A stretch of DNA of 64,000 bases from Lutimonas zeaxanthinifaciens (GTDB taxonomy: Bacteria; Bacteroidota; Bacteroidia; Flavobacteriales; Flavobacteriaceae), in assembly GCF_030503675.1 (NCBI RefSeq), contig NZ_CP129964.1, positions 3,224,001 through 3,288,000 on the forward strand, written 5' to 3'. Numbering within the stretch: the first letter of the stretch is position 1; each line of letters opens with the position of its first letter. The notes under the pieces were generated by a model, which was not told the origin of the DNA, did no database searches, and saw nothing but the letters and a program-made list of their open reading frames with translations. The position numbers and the translations under genes are program-made. Shown here one piece after another: positions 58,101-64,000 of the stretch.

Positions 58101-61100
58101 GTTCCTGATCCGTCTAAAGTAACGGTCGTTACATCACAGGTAAGCTCCGCTGTTAATCCAGCTTCTGCCGTTGGTATATTCGTATCCTGAGTAATCTCAA
58201 CATCTAATGATGTTACCTCACATCCATTATCACTATCCGTTACAACAACACTATACGTTCCTGCTGTAGTTACATCAATACTCGCAGTGGTAGCACCTGT
58301 GCTCCACAGGTAACTCGCCGTTCCCTGAACCGTAGCTACTGCTGCTATATTGATACTCGTATCTGAACACGTAAGCTCCGTAGCATCCGGTGTTACAGTT
58401 ACCGTTGGCGCTGTTATATCCTGAGTGATCTCAACATCTGATGATGTTACCTCACATCCATTATCACTATCTGTTACAACCACGCTGTACGTACCTATCG
58501 CACTTACATCAATGCTTGCCGTGGTCTCACCTGTACTCCACAGGTAACTCGCTGTTCCCTGAACCGTCGGAGTCGCGGAGATCGTAATCGTAGTTACATC
58601 ACAGGTAAGTTCCGTAGCTGTTGGTGTTACAGTTACCGTTGGTGCTGTTATATCCTGAGTGATCTCAACATCTGATGATGTTACCTCACATCCATTATCA
58701 CTATCTGTTACAACCACGCTGTACGTACCTATCGCACTTACATCAATGCTTGCCGTGGTCTCACCTGTACTCCACAGGTAACTCGCTGTTCCCTGAACCG
58801 TCGGAGTCGCGGAGATCGTAATCGTAGTTACGTCACAGGTAAGTTCCGTAGCTGTTGGTGTTACAGTTACTGTTGGTGCTGTTATATCCTGAGTGATCTC
58901 AACATCGGCTGAAGTCACTTCACATCCATTATCACTGTCTGTTACAACAACACTGTACGTACCTATCGCACTTACATCAATGCTCGCCGTGGTAGCACCT
59001 GTACTCCACAGGTAACTCGCCGTTCCCTGAACCGTCGGAGTCGCGGAGATCGTAATCGTAGTTACATCACAGGTAAGTTCTGTAGCTGTTGGTGTTACAG
59101 TTACCGTTGGTGGTGTTATATCCTGAGTGATCTCAACATCGGCTGAAGTCACTTCACATCCATTATCACTATCTGTTACAACAACACTGTACGTACCTAT
59201 CGCACTTACATCAATGCTTGCCGTGGTCTCACCTGTACTCCACAGGTAACTCGCTGTTCCCTGAACCGTCGGAGTCGCGGAGATCGTAATCGTAGTTACA
59301 TCACAGGTAAGTTCCGTAGCTGTTGGTGTTACCGTTACTGTAGGTGCTGTTATATCCTGAGTGATCTCAACATCGGCTGAAGTCACTTCACATCCATTAT
59401 CACTGTCTGTTACAACAACACTGTACGTACCTATCGCACTTACATCAATGCTCGCCGTGGTAGCACCTGTACTCCACAGGTAACTCGCCGTTCCCTGAAC
59501 CGTCGGAGTCGCGGAGATCGTAATCGTAGTTAAGTCACAGGTAAGTTCTGTAGCTGTTGGTGTTACCGTTACCGTTGGTGCTGTTATATCCTGGGTGATC
59601 TCTACTGTATCTGTAGCAACACATCCCGTTGATGGGTTGGTAACTGTTAAGGTATAAATACCCGGTGCATCTACCGTAGGACTTAAAGTGGTCTCTGCTG
59701 TAATCGTTCCAGGCCCTGTCCATAGGTATTCTAACCCTGTAGTAGTTCCTGATCCGTCTAAAGTAACGGTCGTTACATCACAGGTAAGCTCCGCTGTTAA
59801 TCCAGCTTCTGCCGTTGGTATATTCGTATCCTGAGTAATCTCAACATCTAATGATGTTACCTCACATCCATTATCACTATCCGTTACAACAACACTATAC
59901 GTTCCTGCTGTAGTTACATCAATACTCGCAGTGGTAGCACCTGTGCTCCACAGGTAACTCGCCGTTCCCTGAACCGTAGCTACTGCTGCTATATTGATAC
60001 TCGTATCTGAACACGTAAGCTCCGTAGCATCCGGTGTTACAGTTACCGTTGGCGCTGTTATATCCTGAGTGATCTCAACATCTGATGATGTTACCTCACA
60101 TCCATTATCACTATCTGTTACAACCACGCTGTACGTACCTATCGCACTTACATCAATGCTTGCCGTGGTCTCACCTGTACTCCACAGGTAACTCGCTGTT
60201 CCCTGAACCGTCGGAGTCGCGGAGATCGTAATCGTAGTTACATCACAGGTAAGTTCCGTAGCTGTTGGTGTTACAGTTACCGTTGGTGCTGTTATATCCT
60301 GAGTGATCTCAACATCTGATGATGTTACCTCACATCCATTATCACTATCTGTTACAACCACGCTGTACGTACCTATCGCACTTACATCAATGCTTGCCGT
60401 GGTCTCACCTGTACTCCACAGGTAACTCGCTGTTCCCTGAACCGTCGGAGTCGCGGAGATCGTAATCGTAGTTACGTCACAGGTAAGTTCCGTAGCTGTT
60501 GGTGTTACAGTTACTGTTGGTGCTGTTATATCCTGAGTGATCTCAACATCGGCTGAAGTCACTTCACATCCATTATCACTGTCTGTTACAACAACACTGT
60601 ACGTACCTATCGCACTTACATCAATGCTCGCCGTGGTAGCACCTGTACTCCACAGGTAACTCGCCGTTCCCTGAACCGTCGGAGTCGCGGAGATCGTAAT
60701 CGTAGTTACATCACAGGTAAGTTCTGTAGCTGTTGGTGTTACAGTTACCGTTGGTGGTGTATTGTCTAAAGTCGTTGATACTGTTTCTGTGTCTGTACAT
60801 CCGTTAGCTCCCGTTACCGTTACCGTAAATGTACCTGCTGTAGTAACTGCAAGATCTGCTGAGGTTCCTACAACACTGCTTCCATCTGACCAGGAATAAC
60901 TCACCCCGCCACTCGCCGTTAAGGTCGTACTTGGTACTGTACAACTCAAAGCAAGTCCGTTGTTGTTCGCTATCGCTGCCGTTGGTGGTGTATTGTCTAA
61001 AGTCGTTGATACTGTTTCTGTGTCTGTACATCCGTTAGCTCCCGTTACCGTTACCGTAAATGTACCTGCTGTAGTAACTGCAAGATCTGCTGAGGTTCCT

Positions 61101-64000
61101 ACAACACTGCTTCCATCTGACCAGGAATAACTCACCCCGCCACTCGCCGTTAAGGTCGTACTTGGTACTGTACAACTCAAAGCAAGTCCGTTGTTGTTCG
61201 CTATCGCTGCCGTTGGTGGTGTATTGTCTAAAGTCGTTGATACTGTTTCTGTGTCTGTACATCCGTTAGCTCCCGTTACCGTTACCGTAAATGTACCTGC
61301 TGTAGTAACTGCAAGATCTGCTGAGGTTCCTACAACACTGCTTCCATCTGACCAGGAATAACTCACCCCGCCACTCGCCGTTAAGGTCGTACTTGGTACT
61401 GTACAACTCAAAGCAAGTCCGTTGTTGTTCGCTATCGCTGCCGTTGGTGGTGTATTGTCTAAAGTCGTTGATACTGTTTCTGTGTCTGTACATCCGTTAG
61501 CTCCCGTTACCGTTACCGTAAATGTACCTGCTGTAGTAACTGCAAGATCTGCTGAGGTTCCTACAACACTGCTTCCATCTGACCAGGAATAACTCACCCC
61601 GCCACTCGCCGTTAAGGTCGTACTTGGTACTGTACAACTCAAAGCAAGTCCGTTGTTGTTCGCTATCGCTGCCGTTGGTGGTGTATTGTCTAAAGTCGTT
61701 GATACTGTTTCTGTGTCTGTACATCCGTTAGCTCCCGTTACCGTTACCGTAAATGTACCTGCTGTAGTAACTGCAAGATCTGCTGAGGTTCCTACAACAC
61801 TGCTTCCATCTGACCAGGAATAACTCACCCCGCCACTCGCCGTTAAGGTCGTACTTGGTACTGTACAACTCAAAGCAAGTCCGTTGTTGTTCGCTATCGC
61901 TGCCGTTGGTGGTGTATTGTCTAAAGTCGTTGATACTGTTTCTGTGTCTGTACATCCGTTAGCTCCCGTTACCGTTACCGTAAATGTACCTGCTGTAGTA
62001 ACTGCAAGATCTGCTGAGGTTCCTACAACACTGCTTCCATCTGACCAGGAATAACTCACCCCGCCACTCGCCGTTAAGGTCGTACTTGGTACTGTACAAC
62101 TCAAAGCAAGTCCGTTGTTGTTCGCTATCGCTGCCGTTGGTGGTGTATTGTCTAAAGTCGTTGATACTGTTTCTGTGTCTGTACATCCGTTAGCTCCCGT
62201 TACCGTTACCGTAAATGTACCTGCTGTAGTAACTGCAAGATCTGCTGAGGTTCCTACAACACTGCTTCCATCTGACCAGGAATAACTCACCCCGCCACTC
62301 GCCGTTAAGGTCGTACTTGGTACTGTACAACTCAAAGCAAGTCCGTTGTTGTTCGCTATCGCTGCCGTTGGTGGTGTATTGTCTAAAGTCGTTGATACTG
62401 TTTCTGTGTCTGTACATCCGTTAGCTCCCGTTACCGTTACCGTAAATGTACCTGCTGTAGTAACTGCAAGATCTGCTGAGGTTCCTACAACACTGCTTCC
62501 ATCTGACCAGGAATAACTCACCCCGCCACTCGCCGTTAAGGTCGTACTTGGTACTGTACAACTCAAAGCAAGTCCGTTGTTGTTCGCTATCGCTGCCGTT
62601 GGTGGTGTATTGTCTAAAGTCGTTGATACTGTTTCTGTGTCTGTACATCCGTTAGCTCCCGTTACCGTTACCGTAAATGTACCTGCTGTAGTAACTGCAA
62701 GATCTGCTGAGGTTCCTACAACACTGCTTCCATCTGACCAGGAATAACTCACCCCGCCACTCGCCGTTAAGGTCGTACTTGGTACTGTACAACTCAAAGC
62801 AAGTCCGTTGTTGTTCGCTATCGCTGCCGTTGGTGGTGTATTGTCTAAAGTCGTTGATACTGTTTCTGTGTCTGTACATCCGTTAGCTCCCGTTACCGTT
62901 ACCGTAAATGTACCTGCTGTAGTAACTGCAAGATCTGCTGAGGTTCCTACAACACTGCTTCCATCTGACCAGGAATAACTCACCCCGCCACTCGCCGTTA
63001 AGGTCGTACTTGGTACTGTACAACTCAAAGCAAGTCCGTTGTTGTTCGCTATCGCTGCCGTTGGTGGTGTATTGTCTAAAGTCGTTGATACTGTTTCTGT
63101 GTCTGTACATCCGTTAGCTCCCGTTACCGTTACCGTAAATGTACCTGCTGTAGTAACTGCAAGATCTGCTGAGGTTCCTACAACACTGCTTCCATCTGAC
63201 CAGGAATAACTCACCCCGCCACTCGCCGTTAAGGTCGTACTTGGTACTGTACAACTCAAAGCAAGTCCGTTGTTGTTCGCTATCGCTGCCGTTGGTGGTG
63301 TATTGTCTAAAGTCGTTGATACTGTTTCTGTGTCTGTACATCCGTTAGCTCCCGTTACCGTTACCGTAAATGTACCTGCTGTAGTAACTGCAAGATCTGC
63401 TGAGGTTCCTACAACACTGCTTCCATCTGACCAGGAATAACTCACCCCGCCACTCGCCGTTAAGGTCGTACTTGGTACTGTACAACTCAAAGCAAGTCCG
63501 TTGTTGTTCGCTATCGCTGCCGTTGGTAATGGATTTACCGTTACCGATTCGTTTGCCTCATTGTTATCCGGTGTAAAATCGTATCCATCTGAGGCAGTGA
63601 TAGAAGCCGAATTCGTATAATTTCCTGAACTTTGAACAGTTGCGGTAATTTCAATACTTTGAGAACTAAACCCTGAAATATTTGGTACAGACCAAATCCC
63701 GGTTCCTATATTATAATCTCCTCCTGAATTGTCACTTACATAGTCATAACCATTTGGTAAAAGATCTGTAACTTCTACCCCAGACGCAGTTAATAAAAAA
63801 TTATTACTCACCTGGAGAGTAAAAATCACATCTTCTCCTACACATTGATTCGTAACATTTACACTTTTTGAAAGTGCTAAATTAACCAGCGAAATAGAAA
63901 CGCTATCATCATCATCTTCATCTGTAGATCCATTTCCAGGTGTTGAATCCGGATCATAATTACCAGAAGTCTCTATTTCTGCAACGTTTTCATAATTATT
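49109..64000 (-). CDS. Giant repeat-rich type IX-secreted surface protein (5' end outside window)
   Basis: The frame is open from the stop at 49109 to the window edge, so at least 4963 residues are present and the N terminus is missing; the internal GTG at 63829 is not a real start. In N-to-C order there are DUF11-like domains (64000-63527), twelve identical 77-aa modules (63526-60755), and four 548-aa higher-order units (60754-54179). One related PVAEAG module, a SprB-type repeat and a conserved-repeat domain follow to about 53340, then six DUF11 domains (to about 51000). The tail is a cadherin-like domain with YTPNEDFIGFDSFTY, TSP3-type acidic repeats (50680-49410) and a gliding-motility C-terminal domain (PSGFSPNGDG to GWVYLNK). 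The PorP/SprF and OmpA genes follow. Probable filamentous adhesin. Confidence 0.92.
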   Translation of the reverse strand, partial: NNYENVAEIETSGNYDPDSTPGNGSTDEDDDDSVSISLVNLALSKSVNVTNQCVGEDVIFTLQVSNNFLLTASGVEVTDLLPNGYDYVSDNSGGDYNIGTGIWSVPNISGFSSQSIEITATVQSSGNYTNSASITASDGYDFTPDNNEANESVTVNPLPTAAIANNNGLALSCTVPSTTLTASGGVSYSWSDGSSVVGTSADLAVTTAGTFTVTVTGANGCTDTETVSTTLDNTPPTAAIANNNGLALSCTVPSTTLTASGGVSYSWSDGSSVVGTSADLAVTTAGTFTVTVTGANGCTDTETVSTTLDNTPPTAAIANNNGLALSCTVPSTTLTASGGVSYSWSDGSSVVGTSADLAVTTAGTFTVTVTGANGCTDTETVSTTLDNTPPTAAIANNNGLALSCTVPSTTLTASGGVSYSWSDGSSVVGTSADLAVTTAGTFTVTVTGANGCTDTETVSTTLDNTPPTAAIANNNGLALSCTVPSTTLTASGGVSYSWSDGSSVVGTSADLAVTTAGTFTVTVTGANGCTDTETVSTTLDNTPPTAAIANNNGLALSCTVPSTTLTASGGVSYSWSDGSSVVGTSADLAVTTAGTFTVTVTGANGCTDTETVSTTLDNTPPTAAIANNNGLALSCTVPSTTLTASGGVSYSWSDGSSVVGTSADLAVTTAGTFTVTVTGANGCTDTETVSTTLDNTPPTAAIANNNGLALSCTVPSTTLTASGGVSYSWSDGSSVVGTSADLAVTTAGTFTVTVTGANGCTDTETVSTTLDNTPPTAAIANNNGLALSCTVPSTTLTASGGVSYSWSDGSSVVGTSADLAVTTAGTFTVTVTGANGCTDTETVSTTLDNTPPTAAIANNNGLALSCTVPSTTLTASGGVSYSWSDGSSVVGTSADLAVTTAGTFTVTVTGANGCTDTETVSTTLDNTPPTAAIANNNGLALSCTVPSTTLTASGGVSYSWSDGSSVVGTSADLAVTTAGTFTVTVTGANGCTDTETVSTTLDNTPPTAAIANNNGLALSCTVPSTTLTASGGVSYSWSDGSSVVGTSADLAVTTAGTFTVTVTGANGCTDTETVSTTLDNTPPTVTVTPTATELTCDVTTITISATPTVQGTASYLWSTGATTASIDVSAIGTYSVVVTDSDNGCEVTSADVEITQDITAPTVTVTPTATELTCDVTTITISATPTVQGTASYLWSTGETTASIDVSAIGTYSVVVTDSDNGCEVTSSDVEITQDITAPTVTVTPTATELTCDVTTITISATPTVQGTASYLWSTGETTASIDVSAIGTYSVVVTDSDNGCEVTSSDVEITQDITAPTVTVTPDATELTCSDTSINIAAVATVQGTASYLWSTGATTASIDVTTAGTYSVVVTDSDNGCEVTSLDVEITQDTNIPTAEAGLTAELTCDVTTVTLDGSGTTTGLEYLWTGPGTITAETTLSPTVDAPGIYTLTVTNPSTGCVATDTVEITQDITAPTVTVTPTATELTCDLTTITISATPTVQGTASYLWSTGATTASIDVSAIGTYSVVVTDSDNGCEVTSADVEITQDITAPTVTVTPTATELTCDVTTITISATPTVQGTASYLWSTGETTASIDVSAIGTYSVVVTDSDNGCEVTSADVEITQDITPPTVTVTPTATELTCDVTTITISATPTVQGTASYLWSTGATTASIDVSAIGTYSVVVTDSDNGCEVTSADVEITQDITAPTVTVTPTATELTCDVTTITISATPTVQGTASYLWSTGETTASIDVSAIGTYSVVVTDSDNGCEVTSSDVEITQDITAPTVTVTPTATELTCDVTTITISATPTVQGTASYLWSTGETTASIDVSAIGTYSVVVTDSDNGCEVTSSDVEITQDITAPTVTVTPDATELTCSDTSINIAAVATVQGTASYLWSTGATTASIDVTTAGTYSVVVTDSDNGCEVTSLDVEITQDTNIPTAEAGLTAELTCDVTTVTLDGSGTTTGLEYLWTGPGTITAETTLSPTVDAPGIYTLTVTNPSTGCVATDTVEITQDITAPTVTVTPTATELTCDLTTITISATPTVQGTASYLWSTGATTASIDVSAIGTYSVVVTDSDNGCEVTSADVEITQDITAPTVTVTPTATELTCDVTTITISATPTVQGTASYLWSTGETTASIDVSAIGTYSVVVTDSDNGCEVTSADVEITQDITPPTVTVTPTATELTCDVTTITISATPTVQGTASYLWSTGATTASIDVSAIGTYSVVVTDSDNGCEVTSADVEITQDITAPTVTVTPTATELTCDVTTITISATPTVQGTASYLWSTGETTASIDVSAIGTYSVVVTDSDNGCEVTSSDVEITQDITAPTVTVTPTATELTCDVTTITISATPTVQGTASYLWSTGETTASIDVSAIGTYSVVVTDSDNGCEVTSSDVEITQDITAPTVTVTPDATELTCSDTSINIAAVATVQGTASYLWSTGATTASIDVTTAGTYSVVVTDSDNGCEVTSLDVEITQDTNIPTAEAGLTAELTCDVTTVTLDGSGTTTGLEYLWTGPGTITAETTLSPTVDAPGIYTLTVTNPSTGCVATDTVEITQDITAPTVTVTPTATELTCDVTTITISATPTVQGTASYLWSTGETTASIDVSAIGTYSVVVTDSDNGCEVTSADVEITQDITAPTVTVTPTATELTCDVTTITISATPTVQGTASYLWSTGETTASIDVSAIGTYSVVVTDSDNGCEVTSADVEITQDITPPTVTVTPTATELTCDVTTITISATPTVQGTASYLWSTGATTASIDVSAIGTYSVVVTDSDNGCEVTSADVEITQDITAPTVTVTPTATELTCDVTTITISATPTVQGTASYLWSTGETTASIDVSAIGTYSVVVTDSDNGCEVTSSDVEITQDITAPTVTVTPTATELTCDVTTITISATPTVQGTASYLWSTGETTASIDVSAIGTYSVVVTDSDNGCEVTSSDVEITQDITAPTVTVTPDATELTCSDTSINIAAVATVQGTASYLWSTGATTASIDVTTAGTYSVVVTDSDNGCEVTSLDVEITQDTNIPTAEAGLTAELTCDVTTVTLDGSGTTTGLEYLWTGPGTITAETTLSPTVDAPGIYTLTVTNPSTGCVATDTVEITQDITAPTVTVTPTATELTCDLTTITISATPTVQGTASYLWSTGATTASIDVSAIGTYSVVVTDSDNGCEVTSADVEITQDITAPTVTVTPTATELTCDVTTITISATPTVQGTASYLWSTGETTASIDVSAIGTYSVVVTDSDNGCEVTSADVEITQDITAPVAEAGSATELTCAITTITLDGSGSSGQGVLIYAWTTVDGVIESGAGTSSPEVSATGTYTLTVTDTDNGCTATDIVIVTEDLDAPIIDTVDPTDPTLIACPDLDNGSISITATGSNLEYSIDNGVNFQASNTFNNLDADTYEIVVRDNITGCSTAYGTPVVLTAPNCVADYTVSITQDSGPASVNAIGQTLGYTIEFTNTGTLDVTGINIVNTQPDGTLGTLVGPTGDAGTPGVLDIGETWTYTVSYTTSLVDFQNAIDLVNTISVTSAEVAIPEEDTAITPIIVSDLSLNVSVNNPSPTVGSDVILTIEVQNDGPSDVTGVQVTDLLPNGYTYVSDDAGTYDEVSGLWTIGGITNGASALINITATVNVSGDYTNVAEVTAADNLDPDSTVNNNDINEDDQDSISLTPEASSDISLTMEIDNDTPNVGDTVVFTLTVNNNGPSDAAGVEVTDLLPSGYTFVSDDASGNYNSTSGVWTIAQLGNGSSATMKITATVNVSGDYTNIGEVTASDNNDPNSTPNNGVPTEDDYASVTAVPNPISDIELNITVDNAVPLVGEDIIFTIDITNNGPSDATGVIVSDLLPSGYIYVSDDAAGNYNSNTGVWTVDPIAGSEMATINITASVNASGDFENVAEVIASDNLDPDSTPNNGDINEDDQASISITPVAVSDIELAIDVNNGSPYVGSDVVFTITVSNNGPSDVTGIQVSNLLPNGYTYVSDDAAGNYDSVSGLWIAGDILSGNSIELNITATVNVTGEYENAAEVIASDNFDPDSTPANGIASEDDQDSVSTTPQPVSDLSMNMTVDNATPYVGGEVVFTIEITNNGPSDATGIQVTDLLPGGYTYVSDDSGAYVDATGIWTVGDITNGNTSVINITASVNATGNYTNAAEVTASDNFDPNSTPNNGVRTEDDYFEITTNPIPVADLSLVKTVNDMNPTTGDIVTFAITVTNDGPSNATDIAVEDIVPDGFGNITLVTAGSSLAGSTISWNGLSVASGDQIVLEFSAEVLTTGTYVNQAEITASDVIDFDSEPSVSFDTDDYADGIEDDDESILDDMVINFLPTAIDDDVIIVENTTNNPIMVLIDNGNGADDFGGDGPGTVPVVLAGQPANGVASVNDNGTPTDPTDDYIMYTPNEDFIGFDSFTYTIEDGQGLIGSTNGDRSTATVNIEVLVDTDGDMVGDIYDIDDDNDGILDTVEGDNDSDSDGYIDSLDLDADNDGLPDNIEAQEAVGYIAPSGIDTDKNGLDDVYESAAGAGEGLSVFNNDGDSTPDYIDTDSDNDNVPDSLEGHDADHDSLPDAFLIGSDADEDGLDDGFEGADVNDGFVPNDEIVNLSILPDADGDASPDFRDEDDDNDGIATIDEDRNGDNDPTNDDTDGDMIRNYLDMDDDNDGILTVVEGTRDEDGDGFANYLDLDADDDGIPDNIEAQSTVGYVLPGLTDANNNGVDDAYEGSSGSVNGLTPVNTDTDSDEDYLDTDSDNDNVPDEIEAHDFNHDGVADIALSGNDTDNDGLDDAFEGSDNNDGFIPNDEIIDPLLELPNTDGEDDVDFRDIDDDNDGIDTIEEDDNEDGDPTNDDCDEDLTPNYLDVTPCDIVPSGFSPNGDGKNDLLVIPALSTYMDFEMQVFNRQGNKVYEYKRGGALSPEWWDGRSTGNLNLGDDVLPAGTYFYLIKFNRDERAPITGWVYLNK
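54179..60754 (-). repeat. Four tandem 1644-base higher-order repeats
   Basis: The unit is 548 residues: six 78-aa modules plus one 80-aa module (opening PTAEAG). Copies occupy 60754-59111, 59110-57467, 57466-55823 and 55822-54179. Position-specific variants recur in each copy, such as STGATT or STGETT, TSSDV or TSADV, and the CSDTSINIAAVATV module. So the whole seven-module block was amplified, not single modules. The third copy differs in its sixth module. Each module keeps two cysteines (LTC and NGC or TGC), suggesting one disulfide per Ig-like fold. Confidence 0.95.
60755..63526 (-). repeat. Twelve tandem 231-base repeats
   Basis: Twelve in-frame copies of a 77-residue module open with PTAAIANNNG and contain SYSWSDGS and GANGC. 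They follow each other without a spacer. I see no base differences among the copies apart from the last codons of the junctions. Each module has two cysteines and a PKD/Ig-like strand pattern. Lack of even silent changes points to very recent amplification or ongoing homogenisation. Confidence 0.95.

Noticed and set aside
54603-59723. Four identical 62-residue frames spaced 1644 bases
   Set aside because: Shadow frames of the higher-order repeat; useful as a ruler for the repeat period but not genes.
60804-63341. A ladder of 75-residue frames every 231 bases on the minus strand inside the repeat array
   Set aside because: They are out-of-frame shadows of the giant gene, identical only because the DNA repeat is identical, with Arg/Asn/Tyr-biased composition unlike real proteins.
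60755-63526. Possible CRISPR array because of regular identical repeats
   Set aside because: There are no unique spacers; the 231-base units are contiguous, in frame and encode protein modules.

Overview
The window reads as a chromosome segment of a marine-type Flavobacteriia member (Bacteroidota). The evidence is low GC, -7 promoter boxes of the TAnnTTTG type, little Shine-Dalgarno use, PorP/SprF and gliding-motility C-terminal (type B) secretion domains, a PID-CTERM-like small protein, and an IleS-TraR/DksA-LspA gene order on the minus strand.

Bases 1-3.2 kb hold a methionine/SAM region: metY (minus) and metK (plus) are divergent around a 556-base spacer. That spacer carries a SAM-II-like riboswitch in front of metK. 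In front of metY it carries a Met-rich leader peptide with an attenuator hairpin, followed by a pseudoknot-shaped element ending in a U-tract. Bases 3.2-35.7 kb are mostly housekeeping: a deoxynucleoside kinase, an ExbB-X-ExbD-ExbD energising module, tRNA-Ser, asparaginase, a membrane zinc peptidase, an Lrp regulator, fabH-accB-accC, yceD-rpmF, pdxA, ribE, a PID-CTERM protein, a CAT-anticodon tRNA, a polyprenyl synthase, a TetR-TolC-HlyD-RND efflux operon with a visible operator, uvrC with a patatin/Omp85 protein, a PLP decarboxylase, lspA, a TraR/DksA protein and ileS.

Bases 35.8-64 kb, all minus strand, are two head-to-tail cassettes for type IX secretion of giant surface proteins. Each is ordered adhesin with a gliding-motility C-terminal domain, then a PorP/SprF-like outer-membrane protein, then an OmpA/PD40 protein; the downstream cassette ends with a second OmpA protein. 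The downstream adhesin (about 2000 aa) has LRR, GEVED, Ig-like and calcium-binding TSP3-type repeats and a 618-base tandem duplication. The upstream adhesin exceeds 4960 aa and runs off the right edge of the window. It holds 12 practically identical 77-aa modules, then four copies of a 548-aa higher-order unit (six 78-aa modules plus one 80-aa module), then DUF11, cadherin-like and TSP3 domains and the secretion domain.

The likely logic of the right half is export and anchoring of long, disulfide-containing, calcium-binding filaments. Each has its own SprF-like partner, and the filaments change length by recombination between near-identical repeats.
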